Assembly (NCBI RefSeq): GCF_035083965.1
Contig: NC_089738.1
Coordinates: 17,183,734 to 17,247,733, forward strand
Source of the DNA: Branchiostoma lanceolatum
Lineage: Eukaryota; Chordata; Leptocardii; Amphioxiformes; Branchiostomatidae
Reading direction: 5' to 3'
DNA length: 64,000 bases
The notes under the pieces are model-generated. The model did not search any database. It was not told the origin of the DNA and saw only the letters and a list, made by a program, of their open reading frames with translations. Each line of letters starts with the position of its first letter. Position 1 is the stretch's first letter. A program made the translations under genes and the position numbers. This document shows, one piece after another, positions 35,801 to 49,562 of this stretch.

Positions 35801-38800
35801 GGCAGCAACAAGGCCTTCCTCTGGCTCAACTCAGTAAGTACACGTCATAGTCAAACATAACATCAGGTACAGGTAAAGGTTACAACTACATCTAGCAGGA
35901 CCAGGGCAGCAACAAGGCCTTCCTCTGGCTCAACTCAGTAAGTACACGTCATAGTCAAACATAACATCAGGTACAGGTACAGGTTCAGGTCAGGAGCTAC
36001 AACTTCATCCAGGCAGGCCTTCCTCTTGCTCAGCTCCATAAGGACAATATCTTGAAAACATTCTGTGCAGCACTAGTTAGTCAGGCAAAAAATGGCAACA
36101 ATTAATTTCCTGCTGCCTTTGAAGTGCTCAATATGGCTAAATTAAAAGGGCCCTCTTGGGGGGCAGAAAAAATATCTATAAGAGAGTACAATGTATTGTT
36201 CATGGAGGACAGGTACAGAGCAACGGAGTGTGTTAGAAAAACTGGACCAGTTTGTAAGGCTCTGCATGAATCATTGGAACTTTTGAATAGCAACTGTTAC
36301 CGGTAAAGTCGTTTTCCTGTTTGGTAGAATTCAAGCATACAACATTTCTTGTAGTGAGCTAATGTGTAAATTCAACGTTTGTTGATTTCTCAGGTTTACG
36401 GCCTGGCCAGAAACAAGGACAGTCTGCTGGAGATGGACCACATCAAGGAGAAGTTCCGCAGGAAGTATCCTGGAGACAACATCGCTGATGTCATCGCTGC
36501 CGACACAGACTACGACGACAAGAGGAGGGTGAGTAGAAAATATCAGAACTCATAGCCATCTAGTCCAGAAGTACTGTTGCTAAGAATTGAATCATAAGCA
36601 GCTCTTATAATTACACACATACAGCTTTCCATATGTGCACATACATTGTACATGTGATTATGTACATGCTGCTATGTCAGTACATACCGGTATATGTATT
36701 TATTATTTATTATCTATGATTTATCTTCCTATTTGTTGGCTGGAGCACGTGTGTTATTAGAATACTTTGATTGTTTACAAGTCAGCGAGTTGCTTGAGTT
36801 ATTGTTGAACTGAGCATTGGCAGTGTACAGTCTATGGATGGTGTATTCAGCACCAAGGAAAGGGATTGCATGTGTATTTTATCCATTCTGTACTACAATT
36901 AAATATCTATTACAAGAGTCCAAAGACCCAAAATCTCCATGAAATTTGTTTTTATATGAGATGTGTTTATTTTCCCTAGTTATTTGTTGTTGCCGCTGGT
37001 TGTTTTGTTTTGTGTGCCAGAGGGTATCCACGTAATAGAACCTACAAAGGCAACATTTTCGGGAAAATGCAGGATATTCCCCTCCCGTTACCTACACCTC
37101 AAATATGACGCCCTTAGCATTTACTGTAGTGTAAGGGAATCCTGAAGTTTCTGCATAAATTATGCAAACAAGGTCTGTATTAGCATGGTCAGGTGTGTTC
37201 AGCTTTCCTAAAGGTACCTACATCTGAAATATATCATCAGTAGCTTTTAAAGTAAGGGTTAGGCATATATTATGCAAAAACTCCTCATTAGCATAATTTA
37301 TGGCCAGGTTTTCTGACCTTTCATAAAGGTACCTACATGTCAAATATGAAATCCGTAGCCTTTACAGTAAGGGAAATACAAGGTTATACCTAAATTATAC
37401 AAATGAGGTCCGCATCAGAATATTTTATGGACAGGTGTATTCACCTTCCCTAAAAGTACCTACATCTAAAATATGACATCCGTAGCTTTAACGGTAAGGA
37501 AAATACACATTTATGAATAAATTATGCAAATGATATTCATTAGCATAATTTATGGCCATGTGTGTTCACCTTTCCTAAAATTACCTACATCTGAAATATG
37601 ACATCCGTAGCCTTTACGGCAAGGGATATGCCTAAATTATGCAAATGATGCCCTCATTAGCATAATTTATGGCCAGGCTTTTTTACCTTTCCTAATGGTA
37701 CCAACATCTCAAATATGACATCCATAGCCTTTACAGTAGGAGATATACACATTTACGTATAAAATATGCAAATGAGGTCCTCATTAGCATAATTCATGGA
37801 CAAGTGTGTTAACCTTTCCTGAAGGAACCTACATCTCAAATATGATATCTGCAGCTATTATGGTAAGGGAAATACAAGTTTCTGCATACATTATGCAAAT
37901 GAGGTCCTCATTAGCATGATTTATGTCCAGGTGTATTCACCTTTCCTAGTGGTACCTACATCTCACATATGACAGCCACAGCTTTTACGGTTAGGGAAAT
38001 ACACGATTATGCATAAATTATGTGTATTAGGTCCTCATTAGCATAAATTATTGTCAGGTGTATTGACCTGTTCTAAAGGTACCTACATTTTAAATATAAC
38101 ATCCGTACTATAACTTTCTGCAACACCATTAGTAGAGTTACCACCCTTACATCTACTTGGTTTTGGGCAGCGGAACCACCAGCTGTTGGGAATTGGGGAA
38201 TACTCGCCCTAGATAAGAGACCAATGGATTCAACAGGTGTGACCTCAAAGCCCATACCCACGATGGAGAAGTAGATATTCCTCATTACTTATGCAAATTC
38301 AGTCCAAATTTGCATAATTACCACTTCAGTTTGTACATCTCTGCCCAACCCACTTGCGTATCAAATAACATGAAAATCTGTCGCTCCTTTCTTCAGTTAT
38401 TCTCCTTTGAAAATATTTACAAACACGCCATTGCAGTTCCAGTGACACATACCAGGGGCCCCAAAATCGACCTTGACCTTTCTCCTCCCAGCACCTACCC
38501 ACATACCAAATATCATTTCAATCCATCCACACGTTCTTCAGTTATGCTGATTTTAAGCGTCCGGTGACACAGACATACAAACACGGTGACACAAACATAC
38601 ACACACGCGCACACACACACAAACACAATAACTTCGCATGATTTGCACTTCAGTGTGTACATCTCCGTCCAACCTACCAGCGTACCAAATAACATGAAAA
38701 TCTGTTGTTCCTCTCTTCAGTTAAACCCCTTTAGAACATTTTTACAAATAGGCCATTGCAGTTCCAGGGACACAAACCAGGGGGCCCAAAATCGACCTTG

Positions 38801-41800
38801 ACCATTCTCCTCCCAGCGCATACCCACATACCAAATATCATTACAATCCATCTACACGTTCTACAGTTATGCTGACTTTAAGCATCTGACGACACACATG
38901 CAAACGATTTACCTCCTGACTTATGCAAATTCGGTCTCATTTGCATAGTTTGCACTTAAGTGTGTACAACTTGGTCTAACCTACCTGTGTACCAAAGAAC
39001 ATGACGATCTGTCCATCCACTCTTCAGTTCTTCTACATTGAAGATTTTAACAAATACAGTCAAACCTGTCTATAGTGGTCACTCAAGGGACTGAGTAAAT
39101 TTGGCCACTATGGCCAGGTGACCACTATATAGAGGATATGGTCGACTCGGGCAATGAGTGACACAAGACATAAGTTTATACTAAGGTACTGAGTATTTTT
39201 TCACATACACACTGCACAGGTGCTTATAACATCTACAGTTCAATTTTTGTTTCCTTATTTTTGTTATACAGACAGTATATCATAATGTTAATTGAAGAAA
39301 CATTGCAATGACCATGCCCTACACCGAGGAGGTTAAAATAAGGTTAACCTCCTTGCCTACACAAACACATAAACTGCAAATGGTCTTCAATTTAGTTGAC
39401 ATGGATGTCCAGTTTACCAGTTCCCACGGCAAAATTAGTCAGCTGCCCCGCACTCTTCGCTATTATCTACCGAACTCGAAAAAGACGGACTTGTGCTCCA
39501 GGTTCTGAAGACTTCTGAAGAGACCGCCATTTTTCTTGGAAGTTTGATGCCTCTGTCGCCGACAACGAACGAAATTTAGCCATGTAAAACAACTTATTTT
39601 GCAACTGAACGCCACCCATTTAGTTAACAACATTTTGAAACAAAGGATTGTTCCTTTGTTTCCACTTATTGTTCGTTTTCGGCCGGCTTTCAAACAAAAC
39701 ATCGTGGCGAGTTCCCTTTGTTTTCAGCTTGGGTTCGGCTTCTACCATTATCCCTAGTACAGTCAAACCTGTATTAGCGGTCACCTTTGCATAGCGGCCA
39801 CCTGCCCATAGTGGTCACTTTTTGTCGGTCCCTTGGATTTTTCCCATTGACATAAGCATTAAGAATTAGGCTATAACGGCCACCTGTCCAACGCGGTCGC
39901 GGCCAGACGATTTTCAGTCCCGCGAGTACAGTAACACTGTCGGTAACGGTCACGGCGCGCCGGTAGAAGCCGCATCGCCACCGCACGCCGGGTTCAAAAT
40001 CTTCATTTTTTCACGCAGTTATCAAATTTATGTGGATTCAACTGGATAGGATGATAATAAAGAAAACCAGAATGTTTTATCTTTGTTAGAAAATCCATGG
40101 TTTGACGCGAAGTCAGTATAATTTTCTTCACATGGCTTGCGTTTGTACATCGTAGCAAAATTGACCATTTCTGTGCATTTCGACTGGACAAATATTACGG
40201 CAGCTTTTTGGAAAATACAACTCGCACATGTAGCTGATGCAGTAAGTTCGGGAAATGTTTGAATGCCGGCCCAATATCCGTTTTCCCCGGTGCTCAAAGT
40301 CAAAACGTGTTTCGCGCAATTTTCAAAATGGCGCTGATAGTCAGCAGCACCAAGGAGGTTGGCAGCACAAAGGTCAACGGTAGACACCACTATTTCGGAG
40401 GTATAATACGCTAAATTTATTTTGCTGCAAAGTATCACTGAGGATAATTACTTTACCAAAAGCTTTACAAGAATATTAATAATATTAATATGATGTCAAA
40501 TTTGGGCTATTGCAATTTTCTGAAAAGAATAAAGCCATCAAAAGATCGACCTTCTTCTGAGTACCCTATTAGCATAATGGTAGAAGCTGATAATGACAAG
40601 CAGCAAGTGAAACAACAACAGACTAAGGAAAACTATCGCCACAATTTTATGTTTCAAAACGGTCGAAAACGAACAGTAAGTGGCAACTGAGCAACATGTA
40701 TTTTGTTCTTAACTAACTAGGTGGCAACAACAATCGACTTTCTAAAATGTGACTTACCTATGCAATGTTTACATGTGTACTGTACGGTGAATAAATGTAT
40801 CTCAGTGGGTACTGAAAATATGTGTCACTCGTGGTCATCATTAATCAACATTTTCTCCATAGCGGCCACCTGTCCTTAGCGGCCAGTTTTGGCCAGTCCC
40901 TTGAGTGACCGCTATAGACAGGTTTGACTGTATGTGGTTATCATTGGAAAAGTGGATCCGTTCATGCTTATTTCTTTCATAAATTTAGTACAACTTGTAT
41001 CTTACATCATAATATATATGTATCGATGCATTTTTAAGGTTTTAATAATGAAATTACTCTCAGGGATGCGGTATTACAAAATAGATTTACCGTATTTAAC
41101 CTACATATCAGTGGTATCGTCTGAACTCTTGTGACCTTTGCTGCGACGCCATCTTGGAAAAATGCGTAAATCTCGAAAATTCTTTATTTACCCGCAGAAA
41201 ACGGAAATTCCGCCCGGAAAATTACATTTTCAAGAACTTAACACGTCAGATACATGAATGAGTCTTCTGTTAAAAAGCTGCGGCCGTAATTTCGCCCAGT
41301 CCGACAGCTCAGAAATGACGATGTGCCGTGGAACCGAGACGAGTGTTTACAGCCACGTAAAAAATCAGAAGACACCATTTCTGGAAATACTTCGCGTCAA
41401 ACTACGAAATTCTTTTAAATGTTTTCTTTAGTCATACACATTAAGGTTCTAGTTGAGCCCACGTTTTCGTGGCGCAGCGCGGAAATAAAAAGATTGTGAA
41501 CCAGGCGTGGGCTGGCACGGCTCGGAGCAAGGACATATAATGTCCTTGCTCGGAGTTACGACCGCTGATGTAAACAAAGGTACGCCGGCCACGCTGTGAC
41601 TGCGGCCTGACCACGCGCAGTGACCGCTATCGGCAGTGTTGGCGTTGCGGCCGGACCGAAAATTGGCTGACCGCGACCACATTGGACAGGTGACCGCTAT
41701 AGACTAATTCTTAATGCTTATGTCAATGGGAAAAATCCAAGGGACCGACAAAAAGTGACCACTATGGCCAGGTGACCGCTATGTCCAAGTGACCGCTAAC

Positions 41801-44800
41801 ACAGGTTTGACTGTACGCCATTGCAGTTCCAGTCACACATGCCAGGAAGCCCAAAATCGACCTTGACCTTCCTCCACCTGACACCCACCCACATACCAAA
41901 AATCATTTCAATCCATGTACAGGTTCTACAGTTATGGCGACTTTAAGCGTCCGGTGACACATACATACACACAGACACCAAACGCAAGCAAAACAGTATC
42001 TCATGAAAAAGCCTTTTTTCATGGAGATAAAAAGCTAAATATATCGTCATATTGACTTGAATTCAATGCATGTTTTATCAATACAAATCTCATGGGTTTG
42101 TGTTTCAGATCACATTGAATAATGTTTGTTTGTTTGTTTGTTTGTTGTACAGGCAGGAAAACAGTTCTACCAAAGAACAGGACTGGGTCCGCTGCCGCAG
42201 GTGCTGATGAACGGGGTCCCATTCACAGAGGAGGAGGTCAGAATACACTTCTTTTGACAGCTGTTTGTTTGAATATCTCAAAGCATGACGACACAAAATC
42301 TATTACCATGATAAAAAGACAGGCCTTTATCATTACATTTCCTTGATACATGTAGCTTTTTTTGTTAATTTTTTTCACTTTCAAGGATGTGCTATGTCAA
42401 ATAGCAGAATTTGCATTTTACTTTGAACCTGATTAAATGTTTCACACTGACTTTTTGCAGATTTCTCCAGATAACTTTGAGGAGTCGGTGGTCAGTAAGA
42501 TCCTGGGCATCACTCCTGAACTGCAGCGGGCTGTGTACATGGTAAGCAGATAGCCTGTTGTGGTTTGTCTTGGCTTGAGTGACAAGATTCTCTGTCTTTC
42601 TCTTAACCTTCTCCCTGCTGAAGTAGTCTTTTGGCACTAAATTTTTATTGGTTACAGGGTTAGGCAGTAGACTACTCCTACTCTCTCCATTCCAATGTGG
42701 ATGTGATGCCAATGCCTATTGAAAAAAAGCACTAGCTTCAATTCTTTGATATTTGTCCATAGACCATTGCGATATATTTTCATAGAAATGTATAAAATAT
42801 GCTATGGCCTATCTTTGTTATATATTACTATCAAAGACACAAAGTGTTGTTATTTTTTCCTCCCCAGGGTGAGCTGACGAACTCTATGAACCTGCTGGAG
42901 TGGCTGATGGACCGGCCCAACGTCATGCCTCGCCTCAACCCCAGGGTGCTCAGCACCAAGAAGAAAACCCTCGACCTCACAACTCAGCCTGGTAGGGACT
43001 CTTCTTGCCTCCATGAGAAATGGAGGTATTATTCTTGATGTGTCTGTGTGCATGTTTGTGTTTCCAAATACTGGCGTGTAACCATGCAATTGGTACTGCA
43101 GAAGAAATTCTGTTTTGTATCTTTTGTCCAGGACATACTCTGGTTTTGTTTGTTTTGTTTTGTAATCTTTTAAGTCTGATTAGATTTGCTCAAGAGTGTA
43201 AGAGCTCCAACCACAGTCATTGTTGATTGAGAAAAATTATGTTAATTTAGGATGAGTGAAGACCAAGGCAGTCTCCAGCTTTATATATTTTTTCGTCCCA
43301 CTCATTGTTTGGGAGCCAATTTTTTAATTTCCATCATTGAATTTGTCATTTTAAGAAAATACATTTTCATCTGTTTTGTCCCATGAAATTGATATTTTTT
43401 GGGACGGAAGGGGTTGAATTTTTTCCGTCCTAACAAGCAGATTTCCGTCCTGGGGCGGAAGGACGGGTCCTGGAGACAGCCCTGGTGAAGATCTAGAAAC
43501 CTCTTCTTCTTGTTCCACCTAGACACACATGAATATAAAAATCTTTACATTGCCTACCACATGATGCTTCAGCCATTGTCTGTTCCTGCAGAGAAAGCAC
43601 TTTGACGGTTTTAACTATAATACATGCCACTATATCCCAGGCAAAGCTCCCCTTGCCGACTCTGCAGCCTTCTCCAGACTAAGTTCTAACCAGATGGCAG
43701 CCACCCTGGCAAACGGCATGAAGTACCTGACTAAGAAAGGTAGGAAATACTATTTATTTTACAGTAATGTCTTCATCATACTTGCCACTGGCTTGAAAAC
43801 TAGAAGACAAGTTTCTTTTTTGTACTGTAGGGCTCAATTTCTTTTCTGTAACTGTCAATATGTGATTCATATTGTAAAAATCATCCTGAAAATTTGCCTG
43901 CAAATTTGCAAGCTGTTTGTATATCTGCAACCTTAAAAATTTATGTCTTCATCATACAGTAATGTCTTCATCATACTTGCTACTGGCTTTAGAACTAGAA
44001 GACAAGTTTCTCTTTTGTATTGTAGGGCTCAATTTCTTTTCTATAACTGTCAATATGTGATTCATATTGTAAAAATCATCCTGAAAATTTGCCTGCAAAT
44101 TTGCAAGCTGTCTGTATATCTGCAACCTTAAAAATTTTGCTGCAAATTGTAGGTTGCGTTCTACTGTGAAATTCAAATGTTATACATATTGATTTTGTGT
44201 TGATTGAAAACAACTTCTGCCATGGATTCTGGCACTTTCACTATACATTATGAAATGCAGCACTTTCTATGTCAATGAGCCAGTCTAACTTCTCTTTGTT
44301 GTAACACACCAGCTTCACAGGGTGGTGTTCGCGGCTGGTTATCTAAACTCAAACGACTTGTCACTAGTTTTGCACTAACCGATGAAGAGGCCTCTACAGT
44401 ATGGGATGGTAATAAGTTATACTCTGCAATGGTCTTTTGGCTGGAAACAAGGTTGCTTACCACTGCTGTGGGTCATTTGCATAGTTGTGACAGAACTGGT
44501 GCCCATCTCTTGCAGATCAGTGTGGATGGTGTTTTGAGTCATTTGCATATTTAGGACACTAACATAATACCCATTATTTGCAGATGTGTATGTCACCATG
44601 GTGGTTTGGGTCATTGATTTTGCATATTTGGGACACTAACACAATGCCTTCTTGTTGCAGATAAACATACATGCATCCCCCATCATATAGTTACACTAGC
44701 AGTGCATTAATTTCATTTGCATTTTCGTTACTCTAAAATGTGTCCATCTGTTTCAGATGAGGTTGTGACCCGTGCTGTGACCATGTGGGTCGTCTGTGAC

Positions 44801-47800
44801 ATGGAGGCCGCAGAAGGAAGACAACTCCTGTATGATGCCATCAAACACATGGTAAAGAAAACTTCTTTGCAGTTTGTGTTGTATATTTGTAGGATTTTTA
44901 GCAAATCTTCCACTTTCTTCAAAATTACAGAGTTAGTTTCAGTACGATTCTGAAATCTAGTTACTTAAAGCGAGGAGGTTTTTAATCTGCTTAAAGGAAA
45001 GCTACACAAAAAATTGAAAATCCTTCTAGGCTATGCTTGATATATTCCAGAGTCAAATTCTTACTTCAAGTTGTTTCACATAAGTCCGTCATAGTTCTGG
45101 GATTTTCCACAGTTTGCAACTTATGCCGTGCTGACGCCTTCTCACCTGATAATTGAATCATATGACGTCAGTGTTTCGAATTTTTCACCCGATGATTGAA
45201 TTTTAGAGCACTGACGTCATATAATTCAATTATCAAGTGAAAAATTTGAAACACTGACGTCATATAATGCAATTATCAGGTGAGAAGGCGTCAGCACGGC
45301 ATAAGTTGCAAACTGTGGAAAATCCCAAAACTATGACGGACTTACATGAAACAACTTGAAGTAAGAATTTGACTTTGGAATATATCAAGCATAGCATAGA
45401 AGGATTTTCAATTTTTTTGTGTAGCTTTCCTATAAATAAATGACACTGTTTAATAGTTTTATACTTGTTGGATGGATTTTTATTTGTTGGATGGAAAAAG
45501 TATGTTTGGGATATTTGAAATTAATTGAATTTCTTGTCAATCATTCCTTCCAAACGTTGGGAGCAAAACATTTGAAATTTTTGATATTTTATAAAAATGG
45601 CCTTTAGTGTTTTAGAAATACCTCTCTTTTCATTTTTCAAGGATATCTTTCATTTTATCATTATCTAAGTCAGCTATTTACCAGAAAACCATTATATTAG
45701 CCATCAACAAAATTATGCATCTTTCTTGCAGAAATCCAGTAACACAGTGAGAATCGGTGTGCTCCACAACCCGACCAGTGCCCCTCAGGACGGGTCCCAG
45801 ACCTTCGCCCGAGCTGTGCAGGCTGCGCTCGACACTCAGACCATGACCTTGGCCAAGAACTTCATCACCAAACTGGCCAAGGAGGAGAACGTACCACTGG
45901 TGCAGGGGGGGAAGCTGGCAGACCTCTATGTCAATGTAGGTTTTCTCTATGATAGATTTCATGTACTGTTAGATTGGAAACTTCATCCAAAGTTTTTGAT
46001 GATGCTTAATCTGATTTTATTAGGTGAAAGAAAGGAAAAGAAAATCAGCTTGGGGAAAAGCTGTCAGTATAGTCTTTTCTTCTTCATTTAGACGATGGGT
46101 GCAAGTTACCACACATAGAGAAGTTACCACACATAGAGAAGTGAGCCCATTTTTTTAGTCTACTGCAAAAGGAAAAACAGTTTTAAATTTTCATGATATT
46201 GTCTGCGAAAATCTATGATCATGTTCTGATAACTTCCTGTAATGAAATGAATTAGCTTTGTTCTCCTAGCACTTCCATACATTGTATAAGATTCCTAGTC
46301 CCTAGCGATCGTAACCCAGAAAACAAGTGTGTTTGGTCTAAGTCTGGTACAAATAAGTTTTATGTTCATTCCATCCTTTGTAATAATACATGTATTACTC
46401 CCAGGGTATGGACACAACTAAGTTTGAAGCAGCCTTGAAGGACCAGAAGAAGCAGACAGGCCTGCTGACGTCTCAGTGGACATTTGTGAAGAACACTTTG
46501 AAAGTGAGGCCTGGACAGAGGGCTGTAGTGGCTAATGGAATGGTAAGCTCTTAAAGTTATTGAAATTATTAACGTCTTGGAGTTTGTTAGTTGTTAAATA
46601 AATGCATCTTGATTTAGATTTGAACGGTGCTCCCAAATACTGTACCTTGTGTACATCTCAATAAAAACCAAACTGACAATAAAAACTGGTTGCATGGTAT
46701 TGTAGAAATTGTGTTAAGATTTTTTTGCTAGTCATAGAGCTTCTCATGTATAGATTCAAGTGATACAGTAGAAAACTACTATTTTTGCATTTCCTGTACC
46801 TGTACATATAACCCCACCCTCTGCTCAGCAACCACCTGTCCTCAGCAACTATTTTACCTCAGTTCTTTAGTGGTTGCTGTATCCAGGTCACAGCAGACAA
46901 AACTGAGTTACATTTTGTCCCTGCAGGTTGTTGGTCCCCTGGACCCTTCTGAGACCTTTGACCCCAATGACTTTGGCCTGCTGGAGAAGTTTGTGAAGAG
47001 TCTGGCAGCGGACAACGTCGCTCAGAAGGTAATATGAGGTTATTTTTTAAGACAGAATATTTTTTATTATGTCTTGATATCCTTGTAGTTTCAAATCTTG
47101 TCAAGATGCTGAGTTGTTTTGATGTAGATTCAGAAAAATATTTATGCCGTTTTGGGTACTTTCGTTGCAGATAAAAGACATGGAGCTTAACCTGAAGGGC
47201 GATGGGTAAGTTCTGATGTTTTGATATTGATAGAAGACTTTGACAGAAAGTATATTACATATGAAAAGTTGCTTTATTACTGTGTCCCTGCCACTATGTC
47301 TTTGTGTGATCTGTCTTATATCAACACCAAACCTGTCATATTTATAACTTGTGAGTGTAGTGTACGATGCTACTTGGTTAATGTAGTTTACTTGGTCCAA
47401 GTTAAAATTCACAGAACCATTTTGCTACACTTGAAAGACACTAGCGTATATAGAAAAGTATCTTGAAAGTTTATTACAATTTAAAGGGGCATATTGTAGA
47501 ATCTGGTGGGCAAAAACTACAAATAGTAAGAATTTGAAAGATCTACACTAAGATTCACATTTGTAACTTATTTGTTACTTATTTCCAACATGTTCCCGTC
47601 ATTTTGTCACATTTCCACCATTGATAAACGACGAAAAACGCAAAACGTTTAAAATCTGGTTCATTTACGCATTAACTTGCGTCCCGCAAGTTAATATGCA
47701 AATAAGCCAGCGCAGAACGCTACGAAAAATCCGAATCGACCGTTATGGTCGGAGTTCGAGCGTCACAGGAAAATCACCACAAGTAAACAAACTTCAGAAC

Positions 47801-49297
47801 GTCGGGCGTTCGATCGCGTGTTCTGTGGTTCGTCGGAATGTTGGACAAGATGGCGGTCAATTCAAGCGGCGGCGGGGATTGCGTATATAATTTTTTTTCA
47901 AGACGTTCGCACGACACTACGAAGTCGCATCCGTACGTGATGAATATTGCTGTGCAGTTTAATAAGGTAGATTCAACTAATGATGTAGAAAAATAATCAT
48001 AAACAAAGAATTTTGTTTTATGTTCATGTCACAATATGCCCCTTTAAAGCTGCTCCAGAACGGAAAGCATGTTATGCCTTGTACCTATATGTGTATCATT
48101 TTAACATTTTGTTCCCTCCCCTCCCCAGTCTGAACGACCTTGTCATGAAGGCTTCAGGTCTTCTCATCGCCAACCAGAGGTCGGACTCTAGAAGGGAGGT
48201 CACCTACAGTTCAGACCAGCACAGGTAGGGGGCTCTCTTCCCCTCTAGATTGGCACACCATTCTTTACAATATATATCATATTTTGGGAGAAAGATACTT
48301 TACAAATGTAGTTAAATTATTACAATTAACCAAGCTCCAGACTAACCTTCCTCTTCCTCTGTAAGGTCCGTATATCAATACAACTCTGGAATCCACACTG
48401 GCCCTCTTCCCCCGAGCCTGCTTAAAAGAGTTTTGACTTTTGAGTCCTATAATTGTGATAGCACTCATCTTCATCGGTAGACTAACTAGTTTTTTTAGGG
48501 AAACACACTTGGAAAAACTTTATTAGTCTAACGATTAAAAGCTTTATACCCAAGTTTTCCATACATCAACCTTTTGTATGGGAGTATACTGACATTTTCT
48601 TTCATGTCCACATCAATATCATTTTCTTTGTTTGATTTTCAGTGCTGTGAAGATCCCCGGCGACCCCAACGAGGCAGCGTTTGACATCCTGGCAGTGGTG
48701 GACCCGACAACAAGGGACGCTCAGAGACTGGCTCCCATCCTCATGGTAAGTCATAATGTTTAGCAAAATGGTCAGATGGTATGAGCCAAGTACATGTATG
48801 TTTGAAATAATTAGAGATACATAGCAGAAGCTGGTTATGTACATTGAACAACTTGTTTTGTGATGCAGTCCTGCATACCTACATATGTACAAAAATGTAC
48901 ATGGCTAACAGCGAGGACATCAAGTTCTGGTCTACAATATTTTTTTGGAATCATAAATTTTCAAATACCTTGATTCTTGGTTAACAGACCTAACCTTCAT
49001 GACTGCTTGTACAATGTGTAGCACCTCTTCATTGTTCTGGATATCCATACTAAGATATGATTAGAGTTTTTGAATCTGATAATGATAGGCTATGGTTAAA
49101 CTTAAATGTTTACTACTGGCCAAATGCAATGTACAAATTTGTGGTATTTTGTTCCTTAGGTTCTGCAGCAGGCAGTGAATGCCAACCTGAAGGTGTTCAT
49201 GAACTCTCGGGAAAAACTATCGGAAATGCCGCTAAAGAGCTTCTACAGATATGTGCTGGAGGCAGAGGTGGGCTTCATGGTGAACACAAGGTGAGGA

Positions 49298-49377
<80 letters not shown>

Positions 49378-49524
49378 CTGTCCCATTCATCTCTCATAAC
49401 TTTCTCCCTGCTGCCTAACTCTGTAATCAATGGAAAATGGGGTGCCAAACAGCTACTTTAGTGTGCTAAAAATGTATCTCCCTCCTCTCTCCCTCCCCTC
49501 TCTCTTTCCCCCTCTCTCTCTTTC

Positions 49525-49562
<38 letters not shown>

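Noticed and set aside
37065-38110. Regular repeat considered as a CRISPR array
   Set aside because: Units are ~125 bp and diverged with no unique spacers, in an animal intron; it is a satellite.
40028-40438. 136-codon minus-strand frame inside the composite MITE, a possible transposase
   Set aside because: No DDE/D pattern, helix-turn-helix or other recognisable motif, and the element folds on itself. Treated as chance.
49057-49461. 134-codon frame overlapping UGGT exon 30
   Set aside because: Out of frame with the exon and ends in a translated CT microsatellite.
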